Assembly (NCBI GenBank): GCA_029007885.1
Contig: JAQXIR010000011.1
Coordinates: forward strand, 1 to 39,532
Direction of reading: 5' to 3'
Origin: Lachnospiraceae bacterium
GTDB taxonomy: Bacteria; Bacillota; Clostridia; Lachnospirales; Lachnospiraceae
Length of the DNA stretch: 39,532 bases
Shown here: in pieces, positions 17,482-26,121 of the stretch
How positions within the stretch are numbered: the stretch's first letter is position 1
Layout: each line of letters opens with the position of its first letter
Program-made: the position numbers and the translations under genes
The notes under the pieces: generated by a model
Seen by the model: only the letters and a program-made list of their open reading frames with translations
Told to the model about the DNA's origin: nothing
Databases searched by the model: none

Positions 17482-17611
17482 AATGAATTTTGCCATTCTA
17501 TTGCAGACTGTTACGGAACGTTGGTACTTAATAAGCGTTTTTTGCGAATTTAGTACCACTACGTTCCGTATAAAGCGAGAGTACTTCTGCGAAATGAAAT
17601 AATGAGATTAG
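17482..17611. repeat. Palindromic repeat element, copy 1 (degenerate right arm)
   Basis: The first 100 bases (17482-17581) are identical to 17612-17711, 130 bases downstream. The inner stem ACGGAACGT/ACGTTCCGT is intact. The right-hand outer arm has decayed, though TTCTGC and AAATG remnants show that it once matched. Confidence 0.88.
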
Positions 17612-17746
17612 AATGAATTTTGCCATTCTATTGCAGACTGTTACGGAACGTTGGTACTTAATAAGCGTTTTTTGCGAATTTAGTACCACTACGTTCCGTA
17701 TAAAGCGAGAGCGCGTCTGCAAATGGAATGGCAAAATTCATTCTAA
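17608..17746. repeat. Palindromic repeat element, copy 2 (complete)
   Basis: A 139-bp element bounded by perfect 21-bp inverted arms (17608-17628 and 17726-17746), extended with one mismatch and one gap by ATTGCAGAC/GTCTGCAAAT. Inside are nested inverted blocks: ACGGAACGT (17643) with ACGTTCCGT (17691), and GGTACT (17653) with AGTACC (17682). It could fold into one long hairpin on either strand. It lies between two convergent genes and may act as a bidirectional terminator. No ORF or transposase is inside, so it is MITE-like or a structured repeat. Confidence 0.88.
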
Positions 17747-17769
17747 CTCTATTATATTTTATTCTTTAT

Positions 17770-18225
17770 CTACTCTTCCTCAATCATGCTGTCTAAATAT
17801 CCTCTGTCCCAAAGAAGAATCTTCAATTTTTTGGCTGCCTCCACCGCCGGTTTTGTAAAATACTGATTGGTAAGGACCGCACCGACCATGCGGTCATAGT
17901 ATTCCTTTCCGGCAAATGCTTCCTGAACCGCCTTGACACCTACCGGCGTGGAATATGCCTTACACTGAATGGCATATGTCACACCGTCCTTTTCCGCAAG
18001 GACATCCACGCCGTAATCCCCGCTGCCCTTTGTAACGGTTACATCCAAAAATCCTCTTTTTTTCAGTAGTTCTGCACAGTAATACTCAAAATCATGTCCT
18101 TCTATCTCATCTAAGGAAACCGCCTTATATTTTTTACGATATTTTCCTGCCAGCAGATATGCGCCGGCAATCAGCAGAAGAAAACCTGCTGCCAATATGA
18201 TCAATAAAATCATTCTGTTATCCAT
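17770..18225 (-). CDS. Membrane-anchored Mrr-like restriction endonuclease fold protein
   Basis: 151 residues. One hydrophobic segment (5-27) is followed by a basic stretch and a small nuclease domain. GSGDYGVDVLAE with D74, and AIQCK with Q87-x-K89, make the D...QxK active site of the Mrr branch of the PD-(D/E)xK superfamily. E47 in the first helix fits as well. No methyltransferase or restriction partner is adjacent, so this is not an obvious restriction system. It starts 26 bases behind the DUF5722 gene, with GAGGAAA before its ATG, so the two are co-transcribed. Confidence 0.85.
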   Translation of the reverse strand: MDNRMILLIILAAGFLLLIAGAYLLAGKYRKKYKAVSLDEIEGHDFEYYCAELLKKRGFLDVTVTKGSGDYGVDVLAEKDGVTYAIQCKAYSTPVGVKAVQEAFAGKEYYDRMVGAVLTNQYFTKPAVEAAKKLKILLWDRGYLDSMIEEE

Positions 18226-18251
18226 TATCTTTCCTCATAAATACCAATACG

Positions 18252-20114
18252 TTATCGGTTTTGAATAACTGCCGACCAGTCACTGATTCCCAAAATTCCT
18301 TTGGCAAATTCCGTAGCGTTCTTCGATTCCGCAGTATCGATTTGTTTAAACACTTGATAAATCTGTTTATGCGACCCGTCAGGATTAGACAGACCAAAAG
18401 CAAGTCCCTGTGCAATTTCCTCAACCGCATCCGTCTGTCTGTTCAGCAAAAGTCCGTCGATATGGCTGTTTGCTTCCGCAATATAATACGCATAGGCAAA
18501 TGCTGCCGCCTGCACGCTTTCGCCGCCGGATAAGGAAGTAAATCCCACTTCACTAAGAAGCAAAGAACGAACTTCCCCGGTATCTGTAAGCATCTCTTCC
18601 CGCTGTAAATAATCGGTAATGACATGGATGTTTTTCATACAGATCATCGGACTGTCTGAGCCATTCTGAATCAGTTTGTTAAAATATGCCCCTGTGTTCC
18701 AAAATGCTGCATTGGTAAGCGGTACGGGATACGGATGATGGGATAAGTGCCAGTCGATATTACCGCGTTCTTTAATAATGGTATTAAATGCATCCAGCAC
18801 ATCTCTCGCATCATAGTCCCCACTGTTTGAAAGATTTCTGTTCCATGTCTGATCAAGCGGCATATAAATCTGTGCTGCGGCATTTACCGAGCGGATTGCA
18901 TTATAGAATACCCGGAATGCCTGTGCATACTCCCGTGTATAAGAAGTAACGTCGGTATGTTCCATATAGTTCCATTCTTTCCGGGCATTGATTTCATTTG
19001 CAATGACCCAGTTGGAAATTTTCCCGTGTCCCGTACCGGAATATCGTTCCGCAAGAAAAGTCGCAACTGCTGCCATACAGTCCACTCCGGCTTTCTCGGC
19101 ACCGTTAAACATCAAATACGGTGCGCTGCTTCCGCTCCTTGCCTTAGGGTGAATCAGTTCCGGATAAACACCGTTTTGATCGTTTAATAGAATGGCTGTG
19201 ACCTGTATACCTTTTGCCGTCAAAGAGCCAAAGACAATGTCGTATTCGGCAATTGTCTGTCCGTTAAACGCATATGTCTTTCCGTTATAATCATAATAGA
19301 TTGTAGGATGATTTGCACTGGAAGTCTGTCCTGTAATTCTGGCAATCGGAATATTATACGCTGCCTGCTTTACGGAAAGGTCCTCCAATTCTCCGGAGTT
19401 TAATTTATTGGGGTCTACCAAAAGTCCCTTTTTCGAAGAAGCTTCCGTATAAGTATTATATTTTGCGATTACCTCCGGGTTGGTAATATAACGGCTTTTC
19501 GAAACAATTCGGTAAGCTCCGTCTTTTTTTACGGCAATTACAAATTTTTTAAAGAATCTCGAATCAGAACGTCGATTGTTTAAATCGACGGTAAATGAAA
19601 AGGAAGGAGATTTCATTTTTTCCAGTCGACGCGTGCACAAAGGCTCTGCCTCTACGGAAATTTCTGTTTCATATGTATTTAGATCAAACAGGTAAATATC
19701 GTCGCTGTCACTTACAGGAATACCGGGCACTTTTCCCTCAATGATAATTTTTGAAGGATCTTCTTCTGAAATCAGGCAGCTTGTCAATTGTGCAAATGTG
19801 GACGCATTTTCCGATGTCAGTTCTATTTCTGTAAGCCACATCTCTTCCCATGCCTGCTGCAGACCACTTGCTGCTTCTATTCTTGCCTTAGCATCCGCAA
19901 TCATTTTTTCTCGTGCTTCCCGTTCCTGCTCTTCTTTTACAATCCGTTCTTCCTCTATTTGTTTCATCACTGCTTTTTCATGCATCATTTCACGGATCTG
20001 TATGATAATAAAGGATGTCAGAAGAAGGATAAGCAATCCTGCCGCACATCCCCAGACAATCTTTATTTTTCGTGTAATTTTAATCTTGGAAACAACTCTT
20101 TTCTTTTTCTTCAT
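18252..20114 (-). CDS. Membrane-anchored DUF5722 protein, glycoside hydrolase-like
   Basis: 620 residues. A very basic start, one membrane segment (about 20-40) and a Glu/Lys-rich coiled coil (43-85) lead to a beta-rich domain (about 95-225) and a C-terminal TIM-barrel-like domain (from about 250). NWVIANEIN with N373-E374 and LLLSEVGF with E522 resemble the acid/base and nucleophile positions of clan A glycosidases. This matches my memory of DUF5722. The substrate is unknown; an extracellular or cell-wall glycan is plausible. Transcription probably starts here and runs into the Mrr-like gene. Confidence 0.8.
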   Translation of the reverse strand: MKKKKRVVSKIKITRKIKIVWGCAAGLLILLLTSFIIIQIREMMHEKAVMKQIEEERIVKEEQEREAREKMIADAKARIEAASGLQQAWEEMWLTEIELTSENASTFAQLTSCLISEEDPSKIIIEGKVPGIPVSDSDDIYLFDLNTYETEISVEAEPLCTRRLEKMKSPSFSFTVDLNNRRSDSRFFKKFVIAVKKDGAYRIVSKSRYITNPEVIAKYNTYTEASSKKGLLVDPNKLNSGELEDLSVKQAAYNIPIARITGQTSSANHPTIYYDYNGKTYAFNGQTIAEYDIVFGSLTAKGIQVTAILLNDQNGVYPELIHPKARSGSSAPYLMFNGAEKAGVDCMAAVATFLAERYSGTGHGKISNWVIANEINARKEWNYMEHTDVTSYTREYAQAFRVFYNAIRSVNAAAQIYMPLDQTWNRNLSNSGDYDARDVLDAFNTIIKERGNIDWHLSHHPYPVPLTNAAFWNTGAYFNKLIQNGSDSPMICMKNIHVITDYLQREEMLTDTGEVRSLLLSEVGFTSLSGGESVQAAAFAYAYYIAEANSHIDGLLLNRQTDAVEEIAQGLAFGLSNPDGSHKQIYQVFKQIDTAESKNATEFAKGILGISDWSAVIQNR

Positions 20115-20195
20115 GCCTTCTTTTCCTTTTTGTCTGCTGTTTTTTATTGTACAACGAACCTTTTTATTACGCTATCCTTTTTTACAGATGTTTCC

Positions 20196-20723
20196 TCAGA
20201 CCATCTTCCCCAGAATAATGCTTGCAATCACTCCCGCTAATGTACTGAGCAATGCTCCCGCTAACGTCCATCTTGTTTTTGTGATTTTCACTGTCATATA
20301 GTAAAGGGACATTGTATAAAAAACCGTTTCCGTACAACTGCATAAGATAGAGGCCGTCATTCCCGTCACCGAATCCGTCCCATGCGTTTTGAAAATATCA
20401 ATGGCAAGCCCTGTCGCGGCAGACCCTGAAAACAATTTTACAATAATCAGGCTAAAGATATCCGTGGAAATTCCGATTCTTCCAAATGCCTTTCCTGCAA
20501 CATTCCCCAGAAAATTCAAAAAGCCGGAAGCACGCAAAATTCCAACTCCGACCATTAGTGCAATCAGAGTTGGAATAATTTTGATAACTGTATAAAGCCC
20601 GTCCTTTGCTCCTTTGATAAAATCTTCATAAACGTTGCATTTTGATATAATTCCGTATGCAACAACATAAAAGATCAAAAGCGGTATGATAATATTGGAA
20701 AAATTCGTCAGTGCATTTGCCAA
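20196..20723 (-). CDS. spmB: Spore maturation protein B
   Basis: 175-residue membrane protein of the nucleoside-recognition (Gate) family. With SpmA it is needed for spore core dehydration and heat resistance in Bacillus. IPTLIALMVGVGILRASG and the FSGSAATGLAIDIF and CSCTETVFYTMSLYY segments are characteristic. The only start in frame behind a ribosome site is TTG at 20723 (GAGGAAGTAGGA upstream). It is separated from spmA by nfo, with 54 bases between nfo and spmB. Confidence 0.93.
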   Translation of the reverse strand: MANALTNFSNIIIPLLIFYVVAYGIISKCNVYEDFIKGAKDGLYTVIKIIPTLIALMVGVGILRASGFLNFLGNVAGKAFGRIGISTDIFSLIIVKLFSGSAATGLAIDIFKTHGTDSVTGMTASILCSCTETVFYTMSLYYMTVKITKTRWTLAGALLSTLAGVIASIILGKMV

Positions 20724-20777
20724 ATATCCTACTTCCTCAAATGCATTTTACTATAATTTATTACCTCCTGCCGTTTT

Positions 20778-21611
20778 CTATTCCTGATAGTGTTCTCTAA
20801 GCAGGGCAATTTCCTGCTGATATCCGTCCAATTCATTCGGCGTTTCCAAATAAAACGGAAGGTTCTTTAAAACCGGGTGATTGATGACCCTCACAAGTGC
20901 ATCCAATCCGATTTTTCCCTCTCCGATTCTGGCATGGCGGTCCTTATGCGATCCCATTTCATTCAAGCTGTCATTTAAATGGACTGCTTTTAACTTATCA
21001 AGTCCGATGATGTTATCAAACTCTGTAAGCACTTCATCCAGGTGATTTACAACATCGTATCCTCCGTCCCAGATATGGCAGGTATCAAGACATACCCCCA
21101 TATGGTCCTTTAACTCTACTCTGTCAAGAATCTCCCGCAGTTCTTCAAATTTCCCACCGATTTCACTGCCCTTTCCCGCCATCGTTTCAAGAAGGACTGT
21201 TGTCTGCTGTTTCGGTTCTAATATTGCATTCAGCATCTCACAAATATAGGTGATTCCCGTTTCTACACCTTGTCCAACATGCGAACCCGGATGAAAGTTG
21301 TAGCAGTTTCCCGGTGTATATTCCATCCGAACCAAATCATCCGCCATTGTATTTTTTGCAAACTCCCGAATACCGGGATCAGCAGATGCCGCATTTAATG
21401 TATACGGCGCGTGTGCCAAAATGCGGTTGATTCCCTCTTCCTGTGACAGAGCAAGAAAACGGTCCACATCTTTTTGCTCAATTGCTTTTGCTTTTCCTCC
21501 ACGCGGATTCCTTGTAAAAAACTGAAGGGTATTCGCATGTATTTTGACTGCATCTTTTCCCATTGCCTCATAGCCTTTGGAAGAAGATAAATGGCATCCT
21601 ATTGTAAGCAT
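20778..21611 (-). CDS. nfo: Endonuclease IV (AP endonuclease)
   Basis: Repairs abasic sites in DNA. 277 residues form the TIM-barrel with its three-zinc site: [44 protein letters not shown] and FYLETP are all present. The frame can start at a TTG (21617), but AGAGAGGA stands seven bases before the ATG at 21611, two bases after the spmA stop, so that start is chosen. Its position between spmA and spmB suggests joint expression in sporulation. Nfo is known to protect Bacillus spores from DNA damage. Confidence 0.95.
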   Translation of the reverse strand: MLTIGCHLSSSKGYEAMGKDAVKIHANTLQFFTRNPRGGKAKAIEQKDVDRFLALSQEEGINRILAHAPYTLNAASADPGIREFAKNTMADDLVRMEYTPGNCYNFHPGSHVGQGVETGITYICEMLNAILEPKQQTTVLLETMAGKGSEIGGKFEELREILDRVELKDHMGVCLDTCHIWDGGYDVVNHLDEVLTEFDNIIGLDKLKAVHLNDSLNEMGSHKDRHARIGEGKIGLDALVRVINHPVLKNLPFYLETPNELDGYQQEIALLREHYQE

Positions 21612-21613
21612 AT

Positions 21614-22231
21614 TCAAGTCCTCTCTTTTGCGTGAAATGAAGTAATATTTTGCATCATTTTACAGAATATGACCGCAACTGCGGTTCCTATTGTCGTTGC
21701 TATCAGCCCCGGTGCAATCACTGCCGTCGGGTTGACGCTTCCGTATTGACTGCGATAAGCAATAATATTGACCGGAATGAGTTGGAGGGAAGAAATGTTA
21801 ATTACCAAAAATGTGCACATTTCATCCGTTGCGGTAGTTACGGTTTCCCGTTTCCCCCGCTTTTTCTCAAATTCCGTTAATTCTTCCATCGCTTTTAACC
21901 CTGCCGGGGTTGCGGCCCAGCCCAGCCCCAATATATTGGAAATCATATTTACCGATATATATTCCCTCGCCTTATGATTTTTCGGAATATTGGGAAACAG
22001 GTATGTGACAAATGGGCTGATTCCTTTTGTCATTTTATCAATCAGACCGCTCTTATCCGCAATTTCCATCAGTCCCGTCCAAAGCGACATCGCACCACAC
22101 ATTGTAATGCACAGAGAAATTGCTTCTTTTGCAGAATTCAGTGCCGCATTGGTAAGGGCCTCCATATTTCCGGTAAATACACCATAAATAATACCGACAA
22201 TAATCATAAAGGCCCAGATATAGTTCATCAT
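21614..22231 (-). CDS. spmA: Spore maturation protein A
   Basis: 205-residue polytopic membrane protein with the nucleoside-recognition/Gate fold. [44 protein letters not shown] and [17 protein letters not shown] are SpmA features. GGAG lies nine bases before the first ATG. A TATAAT box stands 42 bases upstream inside the end of the preceding gene, without a good -35, so both own transcription and read-through are possible. Confidence 0.94.
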   Translation of the reverse strand: MMNYIWAFMIIVGIIYGVFTGNMEALTNAALNSAKEAISLCITMCGAMSLWTGLMEIADKSGLIDKMTKGISPFVTYLFPNIPKNHKAREYISVNMISNILGLGWAATPAGLKAMEELTEFEKKRGKRETVTTATDEMCTFLVINISSLQLIPVNIIAYRSQYGSVNPTAVIAPGLIATTIGTAVAVIFCKMMQNITSFHAKERT

Positions 22232-22272
22232 CGCAGATGACTCCTTTTGCGGATCATTTGCTCTTATTATAT

Positions 22273-23046
22273 TCAGTCGTTTTCTTTTTCATTCTTAATT
22301 TCATTCTTATCTACTACTTTGATGATTCCCTTTTTCCACATGATACGGGATGAAATCAAAGCAATCGGAAGCATAAACAGAATCAAAAATCCAATCATGC
22401 CGAATAAAGATCCACCGCTTGTTACACGAACCAAAATGGATAAAACGGATACGATAATAAGTACCGGCACAACACCCATAACGCCGTTTTTAACAACCTT
22501 ATTGCCTGCATTTGTGCTGGAGAAAAGTCCCAGTGTCAGAGATCCGAACAATGCCGGGATGATATAATTAGATGCTGTTTTTACAGACGGAAGTTCAAAC
22601 ACAGGACTAATCCATGCACTGAGTAATGCAGCGAGTGCCAGAATAATAACTGTCATAATGGAGCTTACCGCAACCGCTACGGAGGCAACAGCATCGCCTT
22701 CCGGCGTATTTGGCTCTTTCTTTGCAATTTTCATTGCATTTACGGCACACGGAAGTTTTAAGTTCATAATGTTACCTGTAATAAAGGTAAGGTAAGAAGA
22801 TGATCCGAGAATCGGTGTATAACTGAGTGCCTCGGAAATTCCCACCGGAATATAAATCATTAAAATACTGATTGTAGACAGATTGATTACTTCACCGATT
22901 GACGGAATGCAACCATAGTATCCGAGTACGATAAACGGCAGTGCAATCATATATACCAAGGCGATTACTGTGCCGAATCGTCCCCATTTGTGAGACCATT
23001 TCTGAAAAGGGTCCATTGTTTGTACCGGTTTATTTTCTTTACTCAT
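22273..23046 (-). CDS. Polytopic membrane protein, possible transporter subunit
   Basis: 257 residues with about seven membrane segments. I do not recognise a named family with certainty. TPILGSSSYLTFITGNIMNLKLPCA and FSSTNAGNKVV are polar stretches inside membrane regions, as expected for a substrate path. Both ends are charged and cytosol-like (SKENKPVQTMDP and KNEIKNEKEND). AAGGAGGA lies before the ATG. The gene follows the DUF5058-like gene by 21 bases, after an M20 amidohydrolase. The three probably form a unit in which the two membrane proteins import what the enzyme cleaves. Confidence 0.75.
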   Translation of the reverse strand: MSKENKPVQTMDPFQKWSHKWGRFGTVIALVYMIALPFIVLGYYGCIPSIGEVINLSTISILMIYIPVGISEALSYTPILGSSSYLTFITGNIMNLKLPCAVNAMKIAKKEPNTPEGDAVASVAVAVSSIMTVIILALAALLSAWISPVFELPSVKTASNYIIPALFGSLTLGLFSSTNAGNKVVKNGVMGVVPVLIIVSVLSILVRVTSGGSLFGMIGFLILFMLPIALISSRIMWKKGIIKVVDKNEIKNEKEND

Positions 23047-23067
23047 AATGAGATCCTCCTTGTTGTG

Positions 23068-23781
23068 TTATTGAAACAAATTTGTCCAGAAAATTGCTGA
23101 TATCATACCGCCTATCATGGAAAATGCCATGATAAACTCGCTAAGCCAGCGAAGTTTCGGACTCTTAGAAGCAATCACACCAAGCAGGACTGCAATCACA
23201 AGACCTGTTATCATAACTGCTGCCTGAATAGTATCTCCAAACAACAATACCGGAACATAAACGGCGAACAGACAAAGCATAAAGGTTCCGCTCAACACAT
23301 ATTTCCATGTGCTTGCTTCTTTTGTTTTGTTAACACTCATAGAAAGTTTTTTCCCGAAAGGAATCAGAATGGTAAAACCGCTTAACATACCGATGCTCAT
23401 TAAAATCATAACAACTCCGAATTCTCTTCCCGTTGCACTTTCTAACATCTCTGCAGCAGTCGAAAATCCGATTGCAGATGATACGCTGCTGGCAATCAAA
23501 GATTCATAGGAAAGAGAACCGATAACAGACAGTCTCCACCAGGACCATACAACTCCCAATACGGCAATTAATGCGAACAGACCTACTACAATTGACAAAC
23601 TCGGAACAACAGAGAATACAAGGCTTGACTTAATAACCTTTCGAAGTTCCTCTTTTGTAATTCCCATTTCAAGGCAACGGGTATACGCCTTTTTCAGATA
23701 AACCAATGAAAATCCGACAATATACAGCAGACCGATTACAACCAGGGTCAGCAATAACGGACTTGAAATAATTTCTTTCAT
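23068..23781 (-). CDS. DUF5058-like membrane protein
   Basis: 237 residues with about seven membrane segments. It resembles DUF5058 proteins from memory: a first hydrophobic helix, then a charged cytosolic loop TRCLEMGITKEELRKVIKSS, then a large membrane domain with SSAIGFSTAAEML. The open frame runs to 23856 and would overlap the M20 gene. AGAGAGGT before the ATG at 23781 fixes the start and leaves 53 bases after the M20 stop. Function is unproven; a two-subunit transporter with the next gene is likely from size and adjacency. Confidence 0.75.
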   Translation of the reverse strand: MKEIISSPLLLTLVVIGLLYIVGFSLVYLKKAYTRCLEMGITKEELRKVIKSSLVFSVVPSLSIVVGLFALIAVLGVVWSWWRLSVIGSLSYESLIASSVSSAIGFSTAAEMLESATGREFGVVMILMSIGMLSGFTILIPFGKKLSMSVNKTKEASTWKYVLSGTFMLCLFAVYVPVLLFGDTIQAAVMITGLVIAVLLGVIASKSPKLRWLSEFIMAFSMIGGMISAIFWTNLFQ

Positions 23782-23834
23782 AATAACTACCTCTCTTTCG
23801 TTTCTCGCAATTTTATCTATTCTAAAAGCATACG

Positions 23835-25061
23835 TTAATTGTGTTCTTCCAACCAACGCATTGCTGTATATGCATAAACGGTACTTCCGCCCGCTAAAAC
23901 GGATTCATCAAATTTTACTTTCGGATGATGCTGCGGATAGCAGTAACCCTGCTGTGGATTTCCTGCCGCAAGCGCAATCATAATGGAAGGTACTTCCTGA
24001 CTCACATAAGCAAAATCCTCTGAACCTGCAGATTTAGGAGCCTTTTTCTCACCTGATAAAGCATTTAACTGTCCGACGGTAAATGCTTTTTGCCCTAATA
24101 ATTCTTTTGCATATTGAACCGTACATGCAGAAAGATCCGGATCATTTTTAAGAGAAGGACATCCGGAGCCGAAGGAAACTTCCGCTGTGGCGCGAAAAGA
24201 TGCTGCAATCCCCTGAGAAATTTCCGTCATTCGTGTTTTCAGGAAAGAACGAATCTCTTCGTCATAAGTACGAATGGTTCCGCCAAGTTCCACGGTGTCC
24301 GGTATAACGTTTGCCGCAGCACCTCCATGAATTGTCCCGATTGTCAGAACCGCTTCGTCCATCAAAGAAAGTTCTCTTGCATGCAATTCCTGCAAAGCTG
24401 TAATGATATGAGCCGCGACATTAATCGGGTCAACCCCGTTGTTGGGCATGGAGCCGTGACATCCTTTTCCCTGAATTTTAATTGTAAAATAATCAGCTCC
24501 CGGAGCGCTGACACCTCCGTCACTTACGACAACCGTACCGGCCGGCATCGGCATACCTGCCATAACGTGAATCATAAGTGCCGCATCTACATCAGGATTT
24601 TTCAGTACTCCCGCTTCAATCATATCATGAGAGCCCTCGAAGATTTCTTCGGCGGACTGAAACATCAGTTTCACACTTCCCTGTATCTCATCTTCATGTG
24701 CTTTTAACAGTTTTGCTGCCCCAAGCAGCATCGTTGTATGAAGGTCATGTCCGCAGGCATGCATTTTCCCTTCATTTTCCGATTGGAAATCTACATCTGC
24801 TTCTTCTTTCATCGGAAGTGCATCCATATCTGCGCGAAGCAAAAATACTTTGCCCGGTTTTTTCCCACCGGCTACAACAGTAAGTCCTGCTTTCCCACAC
24901 TCCTTAGGCTCGTATCCCATGGCAATTAATTTTTCTTTTACATAAGCAATTGTCTCTTTCGTATCAAACCCGGTTTCCGGATGCCTGTGAAGATTGTGTC
25001 TGATTTTTAACAATTCTTCTTCCTGTTCCTTTGATTCCTGCAATAATTCTTCTGCGGTCAT
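23835..25061 (-). CDS. M20 family amidohydrolase (hippurate/N-acyl-amino-acid type)
   Basis: 408-residue metal-dependent amidohydrolase of the M20D group, which removes acyl groups from amino acids or cleaves related small amides. The metal ligands are visible: C103 and H105 in HACGHD, E138-E139 in QSAEE, H165 in MIHV, and a C-terminal His in QHHPKV. NGVDPINVAAHI belongs to the dimerisation domain. No signal peptide, so it is cytosolic and its substrate must be imported or made inside. AAAGGAGGA lies before the ATG. It heads a unit with two membrane protein genes. Confidence 0.9.
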   Translation of the reverse strand: MTAEELLQESKEQEEELLKIRHNLHRHPETGFDTKETIAYVKEKLIAMGYEPKECGKAGLTVVAGGKKPGKVFLLRADMDALPMKEEADVDFQSENEGKMHACGHDLHTTMLLGAAKLLKAHEDEIQGSVKLMFQSAEEIFEGSHDMIEAGVLKNPDVDAALMIHVMAGMPMPAGTVVVSDGGVSAPGADYFTIKIQGKGCHGSMPNNGVDPINVAAHIITALQELHARELSLMDEAVLTIGTIHGGAAANVIPDTVELGGTIRTYDEEIRSFLKTRMTEISQGIAASFRATAEVSFGSGCPSLKNDPDLSACTVQYAKELLGQKAFTVGQLNALSGEKKAPKSAGSEDFAYVSQEVPSIMIALAAGNPQQGYCYPQHHPKVKFDESVLAGGSTVYAYTAMRWLEEHN

Positions 25062-25083
25062 GGCAGTAATCCTCCTTTTTTAT

Positions 25084-25089
25084 ATTATA
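25084..25089 (-). promoter_or_regulatory. -10 box for the M20 unit
   Basis: A perfect TATAAT on the minus strand, 22 bases before the M20 start codon. The matching -35 position falls inside the edge of the long palindrome and is poor (ATGTTT). Confidence 0.5.
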
Positions 25090-25100
25090 ATCATAGATGC

Positions 25101-25284
25101 TTACGAAACATATTTTAAGCGGACCGGCAGAAAAGTTTTCCGCTCGGGTCCTTAAAAAACGTCAGCACTTGGATTTTTCAAGCATCGCGACGAAAAATCC
25201 TTAGTACTGTTACGTTTTTTACGGGCGAAAGCGTACCCGGACGGAAAATTTTACTGCCGGTCCGCTTTCGACAATGTTTCGTAA
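25101..25284. repeat. Long near-palindromic element, 184 bp
   Basis: The two halves are inverted copies around a short centre near 25180-25190. Matching blocks from outside in: TTACGAAACAT, AAGCGGACCGGCAG, TTTTCCG, CGGGT, TAAAAAACGT and GGATTTTTC, each with its reverse complement on the other side. The right arm has about ten extra bases (GCTTTCGCCC region near 25225), and scattered mismatches suggest age. No ORF is inside. With the gln terminator at 25317 it fills the 316-base gap between the M20 gene and glnQ. Confidence 0.9.
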
Positions 25285-25316
25285 TCGCCTTATATCATAT
25301 TATTCCCAATTTTATA

Positions 25317-25347
25317 TAAAAAAGAGGCTCTTTTATAGAGCCTCTTT
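25317..25347 (-). terminator. Intrinsic terminator after the amino acid ABC genes
   Basis: On the minus strand AAAGAGGCTC/GAGCCTCTTT closes a TATAAAA loop and is followed by TTTTATAT. Confidence 0.9.
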
Positions 25348-25377
25348 GCTTGAAGGAGATATTATCATCTTATGATT

Positions 25378-26121
25378 TTATAATACCTTCGACAAAAATT
25401 CTTTTAACCGTTCATTCTGCGGATGGTCAAAAAATTCCTGCGGTGTATTTTCTTCTTTAATCTGCCCCTCATCAATAAAAAGAACTCTCGTTCCGACTTC
25501 CTTTGCAAATCCCATCTCATGGGTAACGATGACCATCGTCATACCACCCTTTGCAAGATCGCTCATTACATTTAAAACTTCTCCAACCATCTCGGGGTCG
25601 AGAGCCGAAGTCGGTTCGTCAAATAATATAACATCCGGATTCATACAGAGAGAACGTACAATGGCAATTCTCTGTTTCTGCCCTCCGGAAAGTTGTGCCG
25701 GATATGCGTTCGCTTTTTCTTCCAGCCCAACTCTTTTTAGCAGTTCCATCGCTTGTTTTTCCGCTTCATCCTTTGATTTTTTTAATACTTTCATCGGTGC
25801 AAGCGTCATATTTTCTAAAATAGTCTTATGCGGGAACAGATTAAAATGCTGAAATACCATTCCGATTTTCTGGCGATGTTTATTGATATCACATTTCGGA
25901 TCTGTAATATCAAGGCCTTCAAACAAGATAGAGCCGCCGGTCGGTACTTCCAAAAGATTCAGGGAACGCAAAAAGGTTGATTTTCCGGAACCGGAAGGAC
26001 CTACAATTACTACAACTTCTCCTTGCGAAATCGTAGTACTGATGTGATCGAGCACTTTTACTTTTCCAAAATCTTTACATAAATCTTTAATTTCAAATAA
26101 AATCTGTTTATTATCGCTCAT
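25378..26121 (-). CDS. glnQ: Polar amino acid ABC transporter ATP-binding protein
   Basis: 247-residue ATPase of the polar amino acid uptake class (GlnQ/HisP-like). Walker [10 protein letters not shown], signature LSGGQKQR and Walker [15 protein letters not shown] are complete; [14 protein letters not shown] contains the Q-loop, and [13 protein letters not shown] the switch histidine. It overlaps the permease gene by 11 bases, and GAGGAGG stands ten bases before the ATG, inside the permease coding sequence. The real amino acid is not known. Confidence 0.94.
   Translation of the reverse strand: MSDNKQILFEIKDLCKDFGKVKVLDHISTTISQGEVVVIVGPSGSGKSTFLRSLNLLEVPTGGSILFEGLDITDPKCDINKHRQKIGMVFQHFNLFPHKTILENMTLAPMKVLKKSKDEAEKQAMELLKRVGLEEKANAYPAQLSGGQKQRIAIVRSLCMNPDVILFDEPTSALDPEMVGEVLNVMSDLAKGGMTMVIVTHEMGFAKEVGTRVLFIDEGQIKEENTPQEFFDHPQNERLKEFLSKVL

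Noticed and set aside
17482-17746. CRISPR array
   Set aside because: Only two long repeats, palindromic throughout, with no short regular repeat-spacer pattern and no cas genes in the window.
19741-20301. 186-residue plus-strand frame opposite the DUF5722 gene
   Set aside because: Antisense to a well-supported gene; low-complexity Ser/Ile/Phe-rich composition reflects the opposite strand.
24114-24707. 197-residue plus-strand frame opposite the M20 gene
   Set aside because: Antisense shadow of an intact enzyme gene; no ribosome site or domain.
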